Assembly (NCBI GenBank): GCA_005878665.1 | Contig: VBLR01000074.1 | Location: 1 to 11,992, forward strand | Length of the DNA: 11,992 bases | Reading direction: 5' to 3' | DNA from: Methanobacteriota archaeon | GTDB taxonomy: Archaea > Thermoplasmatota > Thermoplasmata > RBG-16-68-12 | In this document: one piece after another, positions 1 through 6,936 of the stretch | Position numbering within the stretch: the stretch's first letter is position 1 | Layout of the letters: each line of letters starts with the position of its first letter | Notes under the pieces: model-generated | Database searches by the model: none | What the model saw: only the letters and a program-made list of their open reading frames with translations | Told to the model about the DNA's origin: nothing | Position numbers and translations under genes: made by a program

Positions 1-55
1 CCCCGCGCGCAAGGTCCATCTCTTTGACAAGAAAACGGGAAAGGCCCTGGTGTGA
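1..55 (+). CDS. C-terminal end of a MalK/UgpC-type sugar ABC transporter ATPase (partial)
   Basis: Only the last 17 codons are in the window. The frame starting at base 2 reads PARKVHLFDKKTGKALV and stops at TGA 53-55. A [VI]HLFD-x-x-TG-x-A/L ending is characteristic of the regulatory C-terminal domain of carbohydrate ABC ATPases (MalK, UgpC, MsmX types). Seen directly: the tail and stop. Family knowledge: the motif. Inference: this ATPase powers the permeases encoded convergently at 1330-3131, because no other ATPase gene is present beside them. The glycoside hydrolase gene starts 49 nt downstream on the same strand, so the two are probably co-transcribed. The identification rests on a short tail but agrees with its surroundings. 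Confidence 0.7.
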   Translation, partial: PARKVHLFDKKTGKALV

Positions 56-104
56 AGGAATCGTCGCCGTCCGTCCAGCACGCCTCGGTCGCAGGGCCTG
101 ACAG

Positions 105-1313
105 GTGAATCCACCGGGGGATGGGCGACTCTTGAATCTCGACGAAGTCCGTCGGAACCTCCGCAACGACCTCGATTCGCTGCGGGCCCCGGAGGGGTAC
201 CTGTTCGCGGGTTCTCCCCGGTATCATACGCTCTTCGGCCGGGACTCCTTGATTGCGGCGTGGGAGACCTTGGCTATCGATCCCACGATCGCAAACGCGA
301 CGTTGCGGATCCTCGCTCGATACCAGGGCCGGCGGGTCCATCCCCGCTCCGAAGAGGAACCCGGACGGATCCTGCACGAGCATCGTTTCGATCCCGAATC
401 GAGGAAGGAGCTACCGGACTGGGATTTCCCGTACTTCGGGAGCATCGACAGCACGCCTCTCTTTGTCATCGTGGCCGCCGAACACGAGCGCCGCACGGGA
501 GACGGACGGCTCGTCGACGATTTGTGGCCGTCCATCGAGTCGGCATGGCGATGGATGACGGAATACGGCGACAAGGATGGCGATGGCTTCCTGGAATACA
601 ATCGGACAAACCCGCACGGGCTTCTCCATCAGGGATGGAAAGATGGCGTCGAGGATCACTTGCGGATGAAGCCCCCGATCGCCCTGATCGAGGTGCAAGG
701 CTACGCGGTGGCCGCCCATCGGGCCTGTGCCGCCCTCGCGGCCAAGCGAGGTCATCGGGATGTTGCGGAGCACGCGGCAACCGCAAGCGCGAGGCTACGC
801 GATGCGCTGAATCGCGACTTCTGGATGGCCGATCGCAAGTTCTACGCCCTCGCCTTGGACGGATCGAAGCAGCAGCGAACGGCGATCACATCGAATCCGG
901 GACATCTCCTGCTCATGGATGCCGTCCCGGCCACGCGCATTCGCGACCTAGTCGCCCGGGTGTTCCGCGACGACATGTGGACGCCGTACGGCATCCGGGA
1001 CCATGCGGCCTCCGAGCCCGACTTCAATCCGTATTCGTCCCACAACGGGAGCATCTGGCCCCACGACAATTGGATCTTTGCCCGCGGGCTGCTCGAACAT
1101 GGGTTCGTCGAAGAAGCGAAGCGAGTCGCCGGATCCCTCCTCCGAGCCTACCAAGCGATGGGTCGGATTCCCGAGCGATACGTCGTCGACGGAGACACGC
1201 TCGTCGACGTATCGACTTCCTCTGCCGAAGGGTGGCGCGCCAATCCCCTTCAGGCATGGTCGACCGGGGCCTTGCTCGACCTGCTCTCGGATCCCCGTCT
1301 CGTGCCTCCGTAG
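105..1313 (+). CDS. Glycogen-debranching / amylo-alpha-1,6-glucosidase-type glycoside hydrolase, catalytic domain only
   Basis: This 402-residue protein belongs to the GDB1-like family (alpha/alpha barrel, MGH1-like). Motifs in order are HTLFGRDSL (41-49), DSTPLF (115-120), DGDGFLEY (158-165), HQGWKDG (175-181), PIALIEVQGYA (191-201), SSHNGSIWPHDNW (311-323) and EGWRANPLQAWSTGA (375-389). QGWKD carries an acidic residue conserved in the family, and E375 is another candidate catalytic acid. It has no signal peptide or membrane segment, so it is cytosolic and probably hydrolyses an imported alpha-glucan or alpha-glucoside. Many relatives are longer (about 650-700 residues) with an N-terminal beta domain that is absent here. 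A stop at 99-101 in the same frame rules out extension, so this is a single-domain form. The start is GTG 105; TTG 132, preceded by a G-rich stretch, is an alternative. The exact bond and substrate cannot be read from sequence. Confidence 0.82.
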   Translation: MNPPGDGRLLNLDEVRRNLRNDLDSLRAPEGYLFAGSPRYHTLFGRDSLIAAWETLAIDPTIANATLRILARYQGRRVHPRSEEEPGRILHEHRFDPESRKELPDWDFPYFGSIDSTPLFVIVAAEHERRTGDGRLVDDLWPSIESAWRWMTEYGDKDGDGFLEYNRTNPHGLLHQGWKDGVEDHLRMKPPIALIEVQGYAVAAHRACAALAAKRGHRDVAEHAATASARLRDALNRDFWMADRKFYALALDGSKQQRTAITSNPGHLLLMDAVPATRIRDLVARVFRDDMWTPYGIRDHAASEPDFNPYSSHNGSIWPHDNWIFARGLLEHGFVEEAKRVAGSLLRAYQAMGRIPERYVVDGDTLVDVSTSSAEGWRANPLQAWSTGALLDLLSDPRLVPP

Positions 1314-1329
1314 TGCGGGAGCGGACGGC

Positions 1330-2157
1330 CTACCCCTTGACGGTCCATCCGATCATCCCGCGAATGTAGAACTTCTGCAGGAGGACGTACAAGCCCACGG
1401 GGACGAGCATCACCAAGAGAGAGCCCGCGGCGAGGAGGCCCGGATCGAACTCGAACTTCCCAATCGTGTGGATCAGGGCAACCGTGGCGGTCATGCAACT
1501 GGGATTCGCCGGACACAACAGGAGGGAAAAGAAGAAGTCGTTCCAGACCCACATGAACTGGAGGACAGCGACGGCCGCCAGGGCGGGAAGCGCCATCGGC
1601 AGGACGATCTTGAAGAACACTTTCAAGTCCGAAGCGCCATCGACGCGTGCGGCTTCCTCCACGTCTTTTGGCAGGGCCGAAAAAAAGTTGCGCATGAAGA
1701 GGACAATCCACGGCAGGCCCCACGCCGAATGAAGGAGCACCAGCGATACCAACGTGTTTTCGAGGTTCAAGCTGACCATGATTCGGAAGATCGGGATGGC
1801 CACCATCTGCTGCGGGATCGTCATGAGGAGGACAACGGTCAGGAAGACGTAATCTCGGATCGGGAAGGAGAACCGCGCAAACCCGTACCCGGCGAGCGTC
1901 GCGACGAACATGGGGATGATCGTGGCGGGGACCGCAATGAGAAGCGAATTTCGAAAGCCGAACGAGATCGAGTTGAAGGCGGACACGAACTTCGTGAAGG
2001 ATGGTGTAAAGGGGTCAAAGTTCCACCACCCGCCGACGATCTCCGGCAGAGGACGGAATGCGGCCATCGTGAGGCCGACGAACGGAAACAGCCATCCGAT
2101 CGCCAAGCCCCAGGCGAACAGATGAATCACGATCGTTCGAATCCTCAAGCGGACCAT
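1330..2157 (-). CDS. Carbohydrate ABC transporter permease, MalG type
   Basis: This 275-residue inner component of a sugar importer has about six membrane segments (near 10-33, 70-92, 103-125, 134-155, 186-207, 242-262). The cytoplasmic EAA loop that docks on the ATPase is clear: EEAARVDGAS at 167-176 followed by FFKIVLPM (181-188). The C-terminus (FYIRGMIGWTVKG) matches the usual MalG-type ending. The ATG at 2157-2155 shares its A with the TGA of the upstream permease (TGATG), and GGTGA lies 7 nt before it, so translation is coupled. The frame stays open upstream, but the earlier part is shadow of the neighbouring gene. The stop at 1330 lies 16 nt from the end of the convergent hydrolase gene. 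Family assignment is firm; the transported sugar is unknown. Confidence 0.93.
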   Translation of the reverse strand: MVRLRIRTIVIHLFAWGLAIGWLFPFVGLTMAAFRPLPEIVGGWWNFDPFTPSFTKFVSAFNSISFGFRNSLLIAVPATIIPMFVATLAGYGFARFSFPIRDYVFLTVVLLMTIPQQMVAIPIFRIMVSLNLENTLVSLVLLHSAWGLPWIVLFMRNFFSALPKDVEEAARVDGASDLKVFFKIVLPMALPALAAVAVLQFMWVWNDFFFSLLLCPANPSCMTATVALIHTIGKFEFDPGLLAAGSLLVMLVPVGLYVLLQKFYIRGMIGWTVKG

Positions 2158-3131
2158 CAGCGCTTCACCATGTAGCGGATCGTGATCGACGTGGCCACGA
2201 GGGTCAGGAGGCTCAGGAACGTCGCAACCGCGGCGGCCGTCCCGAAGTCGAATTGGACGAATGCCTGGCGATACATCTGCAACGCGAGGACGTCTGCGGC
2301 GCCCCCTACACCCCCATTTGGACTCGTCGCTCCAAAGACGAGATCGAAGATTTTCAATTCCCACAGGATGCTCATCGTGACGACGACGATCGTCATCGGT
2401 TTCAGGAGGGGAAAGGTGACATTAGTGAATGTCCGCAAGGTCGAAGCGCCGTCGATCTTCGCGGCTTCCCAGTATTCTTTCGGAATCGTCGTGAGGCCGG
2501 CGGAATAGACGATCAAGCTGAAGCCGGTCCAAAGCCAGACGGATCCGAAAATCAGGCCGAAGAGGAGCGTCGTGGGTCGCTGCAACCAGCCGCTCGCCAG
2601 CGAGCGGATGCCAATCGAAGCGAAGAACTTCGGGACGATTCCGATCGCCCCGTCGAAGACATAGAGCATCATGATCCCACCGATGATGAGGGGCGTCACC
2701 ATGCCGATGAAAATCGCGGCTTTCACCCAAGCCGCCCCACGCACTTCCCGGAGGACGAGGGCGAGCCACATGCCGAGAAACATCGATAGAGGCAGGTGGA
2801 TCGCAATCCAGATCGCGTTGTTGATCAGGGTCCCGAACGGTGGCGGCTTGGGAAATCCGTTGATGTTGATCGTGTCGGGACTACCCAGGACATTTCCGTA
2901 ATTCGCGAACCCGACGAATTGGCCGTTCGCGTCGAAGAAGCTGACGCCGATCGTGGCGATCACAGGATAGCCAACGAAGAGGACGATCAGGAACAGGGCG
3001 GGAGAGAAAAACGCGAGGCGCAGTCCCGCCCTTCGCGCGCGGGGGCTCCCTCGCTTCCCGACGAACCGGCTCGTGCGGTCCCTGAGACGTCCCAGGAGCC
3101 TCGCGACTCCTTCGATCCGCGACCGTCTCAT
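2157..3131 (-). CDS. Carbohydrate ABC transporter permease, MalF type
   Basis: This 324-residue membrane protein begins with a basic cytosolic stretch of about 36 residues rich in Arg, then about six membrane segments (near 38-60, 104-127, 138-159, 188-211, 245-262, 297-318). The EAA loop reads EYWEAAKIDGAS (219-230), followed by FTNVTFPLLKP (235-245). It would pair with the MalG-type permease to form the pore. The ATG at 3131 overlaps the TGA of the binding-protein gene (ATGA), with no evident Shine-Dalgarno sequence, so translational coupling probably decides this start. The open frame runs up to 3785, but that part is Arg/Pro-rich shadow of the binding-protein gene. No truncation is visible. 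Confidence 0.93.
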   Translation of the reverse strand: MRRSRIEGVARLLGRLRDRTSRFVGKRGSPRARRAGLRLAFFSPALFLIVLFVGYPVIATIGVSFFDANGQFVGFANYGNVLGSPDTININGFPKPPPFGTLINNAIWIAIHLPLSMFLGMWLALVLREVRGAAWVKAAIFIGMVTPLIIGGIMMLYVFDGAIGIVPKFFASIGIRSLASGWLQRPTTLLFGLIFGSVWLWTGFSLIVYSAGLTTIPKEYWEAAKIDGASTLRTFTNVTFPLLKPMTIVVVTMSILWELKIFDLVFGATSPNGGVGGAADVLALQMYRQAFVQFDFGTAAAVATFLSLLTLVATSITIRYMVKR

Positions 3132-4567
3132 GAGGCCGGCATCTTCGATTGGATGGATGCCAGGACCGCGTCGAGCTGACCCGGCGAGACCCAGAGCAGC
3201 TGGAGCTGGCTCCAGAGGTTCGTCTGGAACTGTCCACCAATCGAATCGTCGAGGTCCGAGAGAATTTGGACCCCGTTCATCAGCTGGGCCACTCCGCGGT
3301 CGACGGCGGGGTAGTCGCTGAGGGGAACGCCCAGGGCCGTCGCGATGTGGCCACCCTGTTCGACCTGAATCGTCTGGCCGTCCTTGCTCGCCAAGTACGA
3401 GAACAGCTGCTGGGCCTCCGTCAAATGGGCGGTGTACTTGGGGACGAAGAAATAGTCGCCTCCAAAGACGATCCCCGTCGTCGTCCCCGCCGGGGCCGGC
3501 AGAGAGAAGACCCCCAAGTCGCTCGGATCCGGCACGAGACCGGTGATCCAGCTGCCCATGAAGTACAGGGCGTGCAGATTGCCCCACCAGTTGGTGAGGG
3601 CGACCGTGTTCCACTCCAACGGTTCGCTGAAGCAGCCGCCTGCGAGGAGCGGAGTGAGCCGATCGGTGAAGATCGCGCGGACGTCGGGATCCGTCCAATG
3701 TTTTGTCCCGTTGGTCAGGGCTCGGTGCATGCTCGCCCCGCCGTACGTGGCGATGAAGTGCTCCACGATGTCCGACAACGGCCATCCGACGCTGTCTCCG
3801 CTGACGATCGGCGTCCGAATTCCTTTGATCTTCGAAATCGTCACGAGGAGCGCTTTGAAGTCCGTGTACGTCGTGGGAACGGTCAGGTTGTGTGCGGCGA
3901 AGAACGATTTCCGATACCAGAATCCGGGCTTGACCTTCCCCGTGTAGACCCCGCCGTACGGATCGCTGCCAACTTTCACCGGATCAAGCGAACCGGGGAT
4001 GAAGTCCGAATCGCTGATATTGCCCGTTTCCTTGATGATGTGCTGCGGATTCGCCTTGATGAACGAAGTCGTCATGAAGATGACATCGCCCGGCGTCTGA
4101 CCGCTCGCGAATTGCGCCGGCAAGATCGTCGTGAGCTGCTCCTGTCGGAGGTTCTCATACGTCACCGGAACCCCCGTCGCGGCGGTGAAGTTTTCAAGGA
4201 CCGGCCGGAAGAGTTCGAACTCTCCCCCGGGAGCCCATGGACCGATGACTGTGATCGTCGCTTGGGCCGTCTTATATGGCGGGTCGACGTGGAACGTGAA
4301 TATCGGCGAGGTGTCTTCTGCGGACACAACTGACGCGGCATTGGAAGCGGCCGGGGCCGCGGAACTGCTCACCCCTCCTCCCCCGCCGCAGAGCGCAGGC
4401 GTCGTCGCGGCGGGTTGCGCGAGATAATACGCCGTGATGCCCGTCACGAAGTTTGTAATCACGAGCAGGGCCGCGATCGCGACCAACAGTTTCCATCGAC
4501 CGCTCGGCGGCTTGTAAGCTTCGGTCGATCCACCGGATGCACCCTCTGAACTACCCGAACCCGCCAT
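3128..4567 (-). CDS. Membrane-anchored sugar-binding protein of the ABC importer (family 1 solute-binding type)
   Basis: This 479-residue protein has a short polar cytosolic N-terminus (1-24), one membrane segment (about 26-48), a low-complexity Gly/Ser/Ala linker (61-85), and a solute-binding fold from about 100. Family-like traits are ITVIGPWAPGGEFELFRP (105-122), the stretches GDVIFMTTSF, GFWYRKSFFAAHNL and GWPLSDIVEHFI, and a C-terminal segment with GGHIATALGVP. It should capture the sugar outside the membrane and deliver it to the two permeases encoded next. Cys60 sits about 12 residues past the membrane segment without a lipobox, so anchoring is by the uncleaved helix. The start is ATG 4567 with GGAGG (4580-4576) 8 nt upstream. 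It is the first gene of the binding protein-permease-permease operon. Ligand identity is unknown. Confidence 0.9.
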   Translation of the reverse strand: MAGSGSSEGASGGSTEAYKPPSGRWKLLVAIAALLVITNFVTGITAYYLAQPAATTPALCGGGGGVSSSAAPAASNAASVVSAEDTSPIFTFHVDPPYKTAQATITVIGPWAPGGEFELFRPVLENFTAATGVPVTYENLRQEQLTTILPAQFASGQTPGDVIFMTTSFIKANPQHIIKETGNISDSDFIPGSLDPVKVGSDPYGGVYTGKVKPGFWYRKSFFAAHNLTVPTTYTDFKALLVTISKIKGIRTPIVSGDSVGWPLSDIVEHFIATYGGASMHRALTNGTKHWTDPDVRAIFTDRLTPLLAGGCFSEPLEWNTVALTNWWGNLHALYFMGSWITGLVPDPSDLGVFSLPAPAGTTTGIVFGGDYFFVPKYTAHLTEAQQLFSYLASKDGQTIQVEQGGHIATALGVPLSDYPAVDRGVAQLMNGVQILSDLDDSIGGQFQTNLWSQLQLLWVSPGQLDAVLASIQSKMPAS

Positions 4568-4572
4568 TCGAC

Positions 4573-4580
4573 CCTCCTCC
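4573..4580 (-). promoter_or_regulatory. Shine-Dalgarno sequence of the sugar-binding protein gene
   Basis: The minus strand reads GGAGGAGG just upstream of ATG 4567, with the first GGAGG 8 nt from the start codon. It fixes the start and is the strongest ribosome-binding site in the transporter operon, as expected for an abundant binding protein. Confidence 0.75.
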
Positions 4581-4608
4581 CCGGACTGTGCCGGGTATGT
4601 CTCTAGTC

Positions 4609-4626
4609 GCTTTTTATTCTTTACGC
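4609..4626 (-). promoter_or_regulatory. Candidate TATA/BRE promoter of the sugar transporter operon
   Basis: The minus strand reads gcgtaaagaataaaaagc, the only A/T-rich patch in the 161-nt gap between the PKD-protein gene and the binding-protein gene. An archaeal TATA box centred near 4616 would start transcription about 25 nt downstream, near 4590, leaving a leader of about 23 nt that contains the GGAGGAGG site. The rest of the gap (4627-4728) shows no obvious gene or terminator hairpin. Inference from composition and spacing only. Confidence 0.4.
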
Positions 4627-4728
4627 AGCCATCTCGCTCGAACCGCGGCGTGAAAGGCGGAGTCGGGTCCCCGAGAAATCAACGGCGCACGCGAATGTAA
4701 CTCGGAACGGTCCGGTCCACGCTGAGTT

Positions 4729-6387
4729 TCACAGGAGCTTGACGACGACCGTCAAATTCACCGAGTGCGTAATCGAGCCGATCGTGGCGGTCACCGTGAC
4801 CGTGTACGTTCCGGGTGTCGTCAAGAGCGACGTCGAGACGGTCAGGGTCGACGTGGCGGTCCCGTCCGCGGCCAGCGTCACGCTGCTCGGGCTCACTGCG
4901 ACGGTTGGCCACACCAGGACCAGATCGGACGAAGAGATCGAGGCGCTCACGCTCCCCGTCCCCGCCAAACCGTTCAGGCTGGTGAGCGTAATCGTGGACA
5001 CACCGGACCCTGAGACGGTGACCGTCAGGGAACTGGGTGAGGCGCCGATGCTGAAATCGGCGGGAGGAGGCGGAGGCGGCGGTGCGCTCACGGTGACGGT
5101 GTGAGACGCGCTGCCCGTCAACCCTCCGGAATCCTGCGCCTGGACGCCGACCGCATAAGAGCCGGCCGAGCCGAAGGTGTGTGTCGCGCTCTTCGTCGTG
5201 GACCAAGAGGTGTCCCACGTGCCATCGCCGTTCCAGTCCCAGCGGACCTGGATCGCGCTCGGTTGGTCGTGGTCGTCACTCACTTGTGCGGTGAACGTAA
5301 ACACGGTGTTCGTATCGCCGGACGTCGGTGTCCCAGTGAAGTCCACGGTAGGGGGTGTATTCGGAGGCGGAGGAGGTGGTTGGGACGAGGTCACTCGCAC
5401 CACATGCGATTGGGTCGACGTGAGGCCGCCGGAGTCGATCGCCTCCACGACCGCGGTCTTGTTCCCCGCCGTGCTGTAGCGGTGGCTGGCCGTCTTCGTG
5501 GTCGACCAGCCCGTGTCCCAGACGCCATCCCCCGTCCAGTCCCAGCGGACCTGAATCGAGCTGGCGGAATCGTGGTCGTCGCTCGCCTGAGCCGTGAATG
5601 CGAACACCGTGGTGTTGTTGCCGGAGTTCGGAGTCCAAGTGAAGTCCACGGAAGGCGGGGAATTCGAAGGCGGCGGAGGCGGTGGGGAACTCGAGAGCTT
5701 CCATGCGGTGAACGGATGGAGCTCCCAGTGCCACGGGCCCTCCCAGAACACGAAGCCTTGGACGTCCAGGGAGATGCTCCCATTCGACTGTTCCTGGAAG
5801 AGGGTCTGGTTGTCGCAACTCGGGACGTTCGGCCCACAGTATCCCTTGCCCAGCCAGTCCCGATCGATCTCGATTCGGAGGTATCCACTCGTCGTCCCGA
5901 TGGTAATGATCTGTCCGCCATCCGTGCAATAGGTCTGGTTGCCGGGGTAGCGCTGGCCGCCGTTCTGCTTCGAATACCACGCGGAGCAGTCCGTCGTCTT
6001 GATTGCGTACCCGTACAGGGAGACGTTGTTGATTTGGACGAAGGAGGACAGGACTTGGCCGGTCGCGTTCGTGATCGTGCACGGCGGGGAGAGAGATCGC
6101 TCGAGCGGGATCCCGCCCGAGGTTGAGTTGACCTGGTATCGGCTTCCGTTGAGGTCCTGGTGCGGATACGCGGGTCCAAGCACATCGCGGATCGTGACCA
6201 AGTCGGCGCTACACGCGACGTTGGGATTCCACGAGGCCAGCCCGCTCGTCGCCGCGTCCGTCGGCGAAACGACGAAGAGATAGACCGGGACCGCGAGGAT
6301 GAGCATGATTAGCGCGGCAGAAAGCGTCAGCAACGCCGACTTCCGCGCACTACGTCCTCGATAGCCTGAACCGCGGCTTGCCGTCAC
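4729..6387 (-). CDS. Secreted, membrane-anchored surface protein with two PKD domains and a C-terminal Ig-like domain
   Basis: This 552-residue protein starts with a basic stretch (1-17) and a membrane segment (18-41), so the rest should lie outside the cell. Residues 50-232 form an unrecognised domain with six cysteines (59, 103, 134, 154, 184, 191) and seven N-x-S/T sequons, ending in a Trp-rich motif GPWHWELHPFTAWKLS (217-232). A proline run follows, then PKD module 1 (about 244-334), a second proline run, PKD module 2 (about 345-435), a third proline run (436-442) and an Ig-like beta domain (443-551). Both PKD modules carry SDDHD and RWDW..GDG..WDT..STTK, typical of adhesion or carbohydrate-associated modules. 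It may be an adhesin or glycoprotein; no catalytic motif is seen. The start is GTG 6387 without a Shine-Dalgarno sequence. Any tie to the sugar transporter genes downstream is unproven. Confidence 0.85.
   Translation of the reverse strand: MTASRGSGYRGRSARKSALLTLSAALIMLILAVPVYLFVVSPTDAATSGLASWNPNVACSADLVTIRDVLGPAYPHQDLNGSRYQVNSTSGGIPLERSLSPPCTITNATGQVLSSFVQINNVSLYGYAIKTTDCSAWYSKQNGGQRYPGNQTYCTDGGQIITIGTTSGYLRIEIDRDWLGKGYCGPNVPSCDNQTLFQEQSNGSISLDVQGFVFWEGPWHWELHPFTAWKLSSSPPPPPPSNSPPSVDFTWTPNSGNNTTVFAFTAQASDDHDSASSIQVRWDWTGDGVWDTGWSTTKTASHRYSTAGNKTAVVEAIDSGGLTSTQSHVVRVTSSQPPPPPPNTPPTVDFTGTPTSGDTNTVFTFTAQVSDDHDQPSAIQVRWDWNGDGTWDTSWSTTKSATHTFGSAGSYAVGVQAQDSGGLTGSASHTVTVSAPPPPPPPADFSIGASPSSLTVTVSGSGVSTITLTSLNGLAGTGSVSASISSSDLVLVWPTVAVSPSSVTLAADGTATSTLTVSTSLLTTPGTYTVTVTATIGSITHSVNLTVVVKLL
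5080..5660 (-). repeat. Tandem duplication of the PKD-module coding sequence, period 303 bp
   Basis: Two consecutive copies within the surface-protein gene (about 5080-5357 and 5383-5660) align with an offset of exactly 303 bp (101 residues), linker included. For example, gtgtccca begins at 5210 and 5513, and the following ccagtcccagcggacctg is identical in both. Divergence is mostly at third positions and near the linkers, indicating an internal duplication with later drift. Confidence 0.85.
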
Positions 6388-6408
6388 GAGGCGCTCGGAG
6401 GCGCCGAG

Positions 6409-6417
6409 AGAATATCT
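6409..6417 (-). promoter_or_regulatory. Candidate TATA box of the PKD surface-protein gene
   Basis: The minus strand reads AGATATTCT, centred about 26-27 nt before GTG 6387. That is the spacing expected if transcription starts at the start codon itself (leaderless mRNA), consistent with the missing Shine-Dalgarno sequence. The same spacing recurs for two nearby genes. Confidence 0.35.
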
Positions 6418-6428
6418 GGCGGACGTTT

Positions 6429-6454
6429 ACACTATCGTGAATGTGAACACTATC
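6429..6454 (-). repeat. Direct repeat GATAGTGT x2, candidate regulator site
   Basis: On the minus strand GATAGTGT occurs at 6454-6447 and 6436-6429, 18 nt apart start to start, with TTCACATTCAC between. It lies about 12 nt upstream of the candidate TATA box of the surface-protein gene, a usual place for an activator site. The repeat is seen; the function is inferred. Confidence 0.4.
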
Positions 6455-6496
6455 CACTGCACTGGAATGGGACGGAGAAGGCGCCGTCGGAGGGAA

Positions 6497-6706
6497 TCAG
6501 AACCTCGGTCGCTCGAGGTGCGACACGGCTCGGTCATGCCTTCCCGCGTCGAACTCGACCAAGGTCTTCAGGAGAGCCATCGCCTGGTCGGGTTTCCCCG
6601 CATCGAACGCTCCGATCACCGCGCGAAGGAACACCATCATCGAGTCGTCGGCCGCTCGCGGGACTTCTGCCGGGTCCGCAGATGCCGCATCCGCCAAATC
6701 GCCCAT
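6497..6706 (-). CDS. Small acidic protein of unknown function (69 residues)
   Basis: I do not recognise this protein. It begins MGDLADAASADPAEVPRAAD and continues with a helical core, MMVFLRAVIGAFDAGKPDQA (23-42), then MALLKTLVEFDAG (43-55). It has no membrane segment and no cysteine. Evidence that it is real: G/C at about 77% of third codon positions, an ordinary amino-acid mix unlike the Arg/His-rich frames opposite it, a position between genes rather than inside one, and a TATA-like element about 27 nt before the ATG at 6706. There is no Shine-Dalgarno sequence, so it would be leaderless. It is divergent from arsR (238-nt gap) and upstream of the surface-protein gene on the same strand, but 109 nt away with a separate candidate promoter. 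No function is proposed. Confidence 0.55.
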   Translation of the reverse strand: MGDLADAASADPAEVPRAADDSMMVFLRAVIGAFDAGKPDQAMALLKTLVEFDAGRHDRAVSHLERPRF

Positions 6707-6728
6707 CGGCCCCTAGCAACTGGCCGTC

Positions 6729-6737
6729 GATATCTAA
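6729..6737 (-). promoter_or_regulatory. Candidate TATA box of the small-protein gene
   Basis: The minus strand reads acgttaGATATCg, preceded by an A-rich patch (cggaaaacg) that could serve as BRE. Its centre lies about 26-27 nt from ATG 6706, fitting a leaderless transcript. Confidence 0.35.
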
Positions 6738-6901
6738 CGTTTTCCGTTGAAAAATCGATGTCGATTATCGCGTTCGATAGAGTCGAAGTGGAACACCGCA
6801 CGGAGCGATTGACTCCTGCGTAGCTTCCCACATTAGGTCTTCGATCTTCGTGGAAGCGTTACGACAGAAGCGGCGACACCGTGTCGTCCGAAAAATGTCA
6901 G

Positions 6902-6908
6902 TTAACCA
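6902..6908 (+). promoter_or_regulatory. Upstream TTAACCA half-site
   Basis: This is an exact copy of the half-site found in the palindrome over the arsR start codon, 35 bp upstream of that copy and just before the candidate TATA box. Together they would bracket the core promoter. Confidence 0.4.
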
Positions 6909-6913
6909 TATCG

Positions 6914-6922
6914 TTGAATATC
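6914..6922 (+). promoter_or_regulatory. Candidate TATA box of the arsR operon
   Basis: TTGAATATC is centred 27 nt before ATG 6945. No Shine-Dalgarno sequence precedes that ATG, so a leaderless transcript starting at or near 6945 is inferred. Confidence 0.4.
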
Positions 6923-6936
6923 CGGCGACCATTCGG

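Larger units (their letters stand above)
6388..6496. other. Intergenic region upstream of the PKD surface-protein gene
   Basis: These 109 nt separate the surface-protein start from the stop of the small 69-codon gene. They hold a possible hairpin next to the start (GGCGC 6390-6394 with GCGCC 6401-6405), a TATA-like element (6409-6417) and a direct repeat (6429-6454). No convincing gene is present; the plus-strand frame crossing it is Arg/His-rich and looks like an antisense artefact. Confidence 0.6.

Noticed and set aside
1314..1329. Possible bidirectional terminator between the convergent hydrolase and permease genes
   Set aside because: Only 16 nt, with no stem-loop and no T-run on either strand.
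260..2175. Long plus-strand frames at 260-1369 (369 codons) and 1003-2175 (390 codons)
   Set aside because: They overlap the recognised hydrolase in another frame or run antisense to the permease gene, and are Arg/Pro/His/Asp-rich with no family motif: typical shadows in high-GC coding DNA.
3149..4333. 394-codon plus-strand frame opposite the sugar-binding protein
   Set aside because: Antisense to a clear solute-binding protein; very Arg/Asp-rich with no recognisable domain.
5061..5085. G-rich run on the plus strand as a possible G-quadruplex
   Set aside because: It is the complement of a proline-linker coding run; G-tracts are mostly of two bases, and codon content explains it.
5101..6126. 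341-codon plus-strand frame opposite the PKD protein
   Set aside because: Composition is an Arg/Val/Gly-rich mirror of the Ser/Thr/Pro-rich repeats; its apparent repeats derive from the PKD duplication on the other strand.
6437..6823. 128-codon plus-strand frame in the control region
   Set aside because: Arg/His-rich including a run of seven arginines, no motif, and it opposes the more protein-like 69-codon minus-strand frame.
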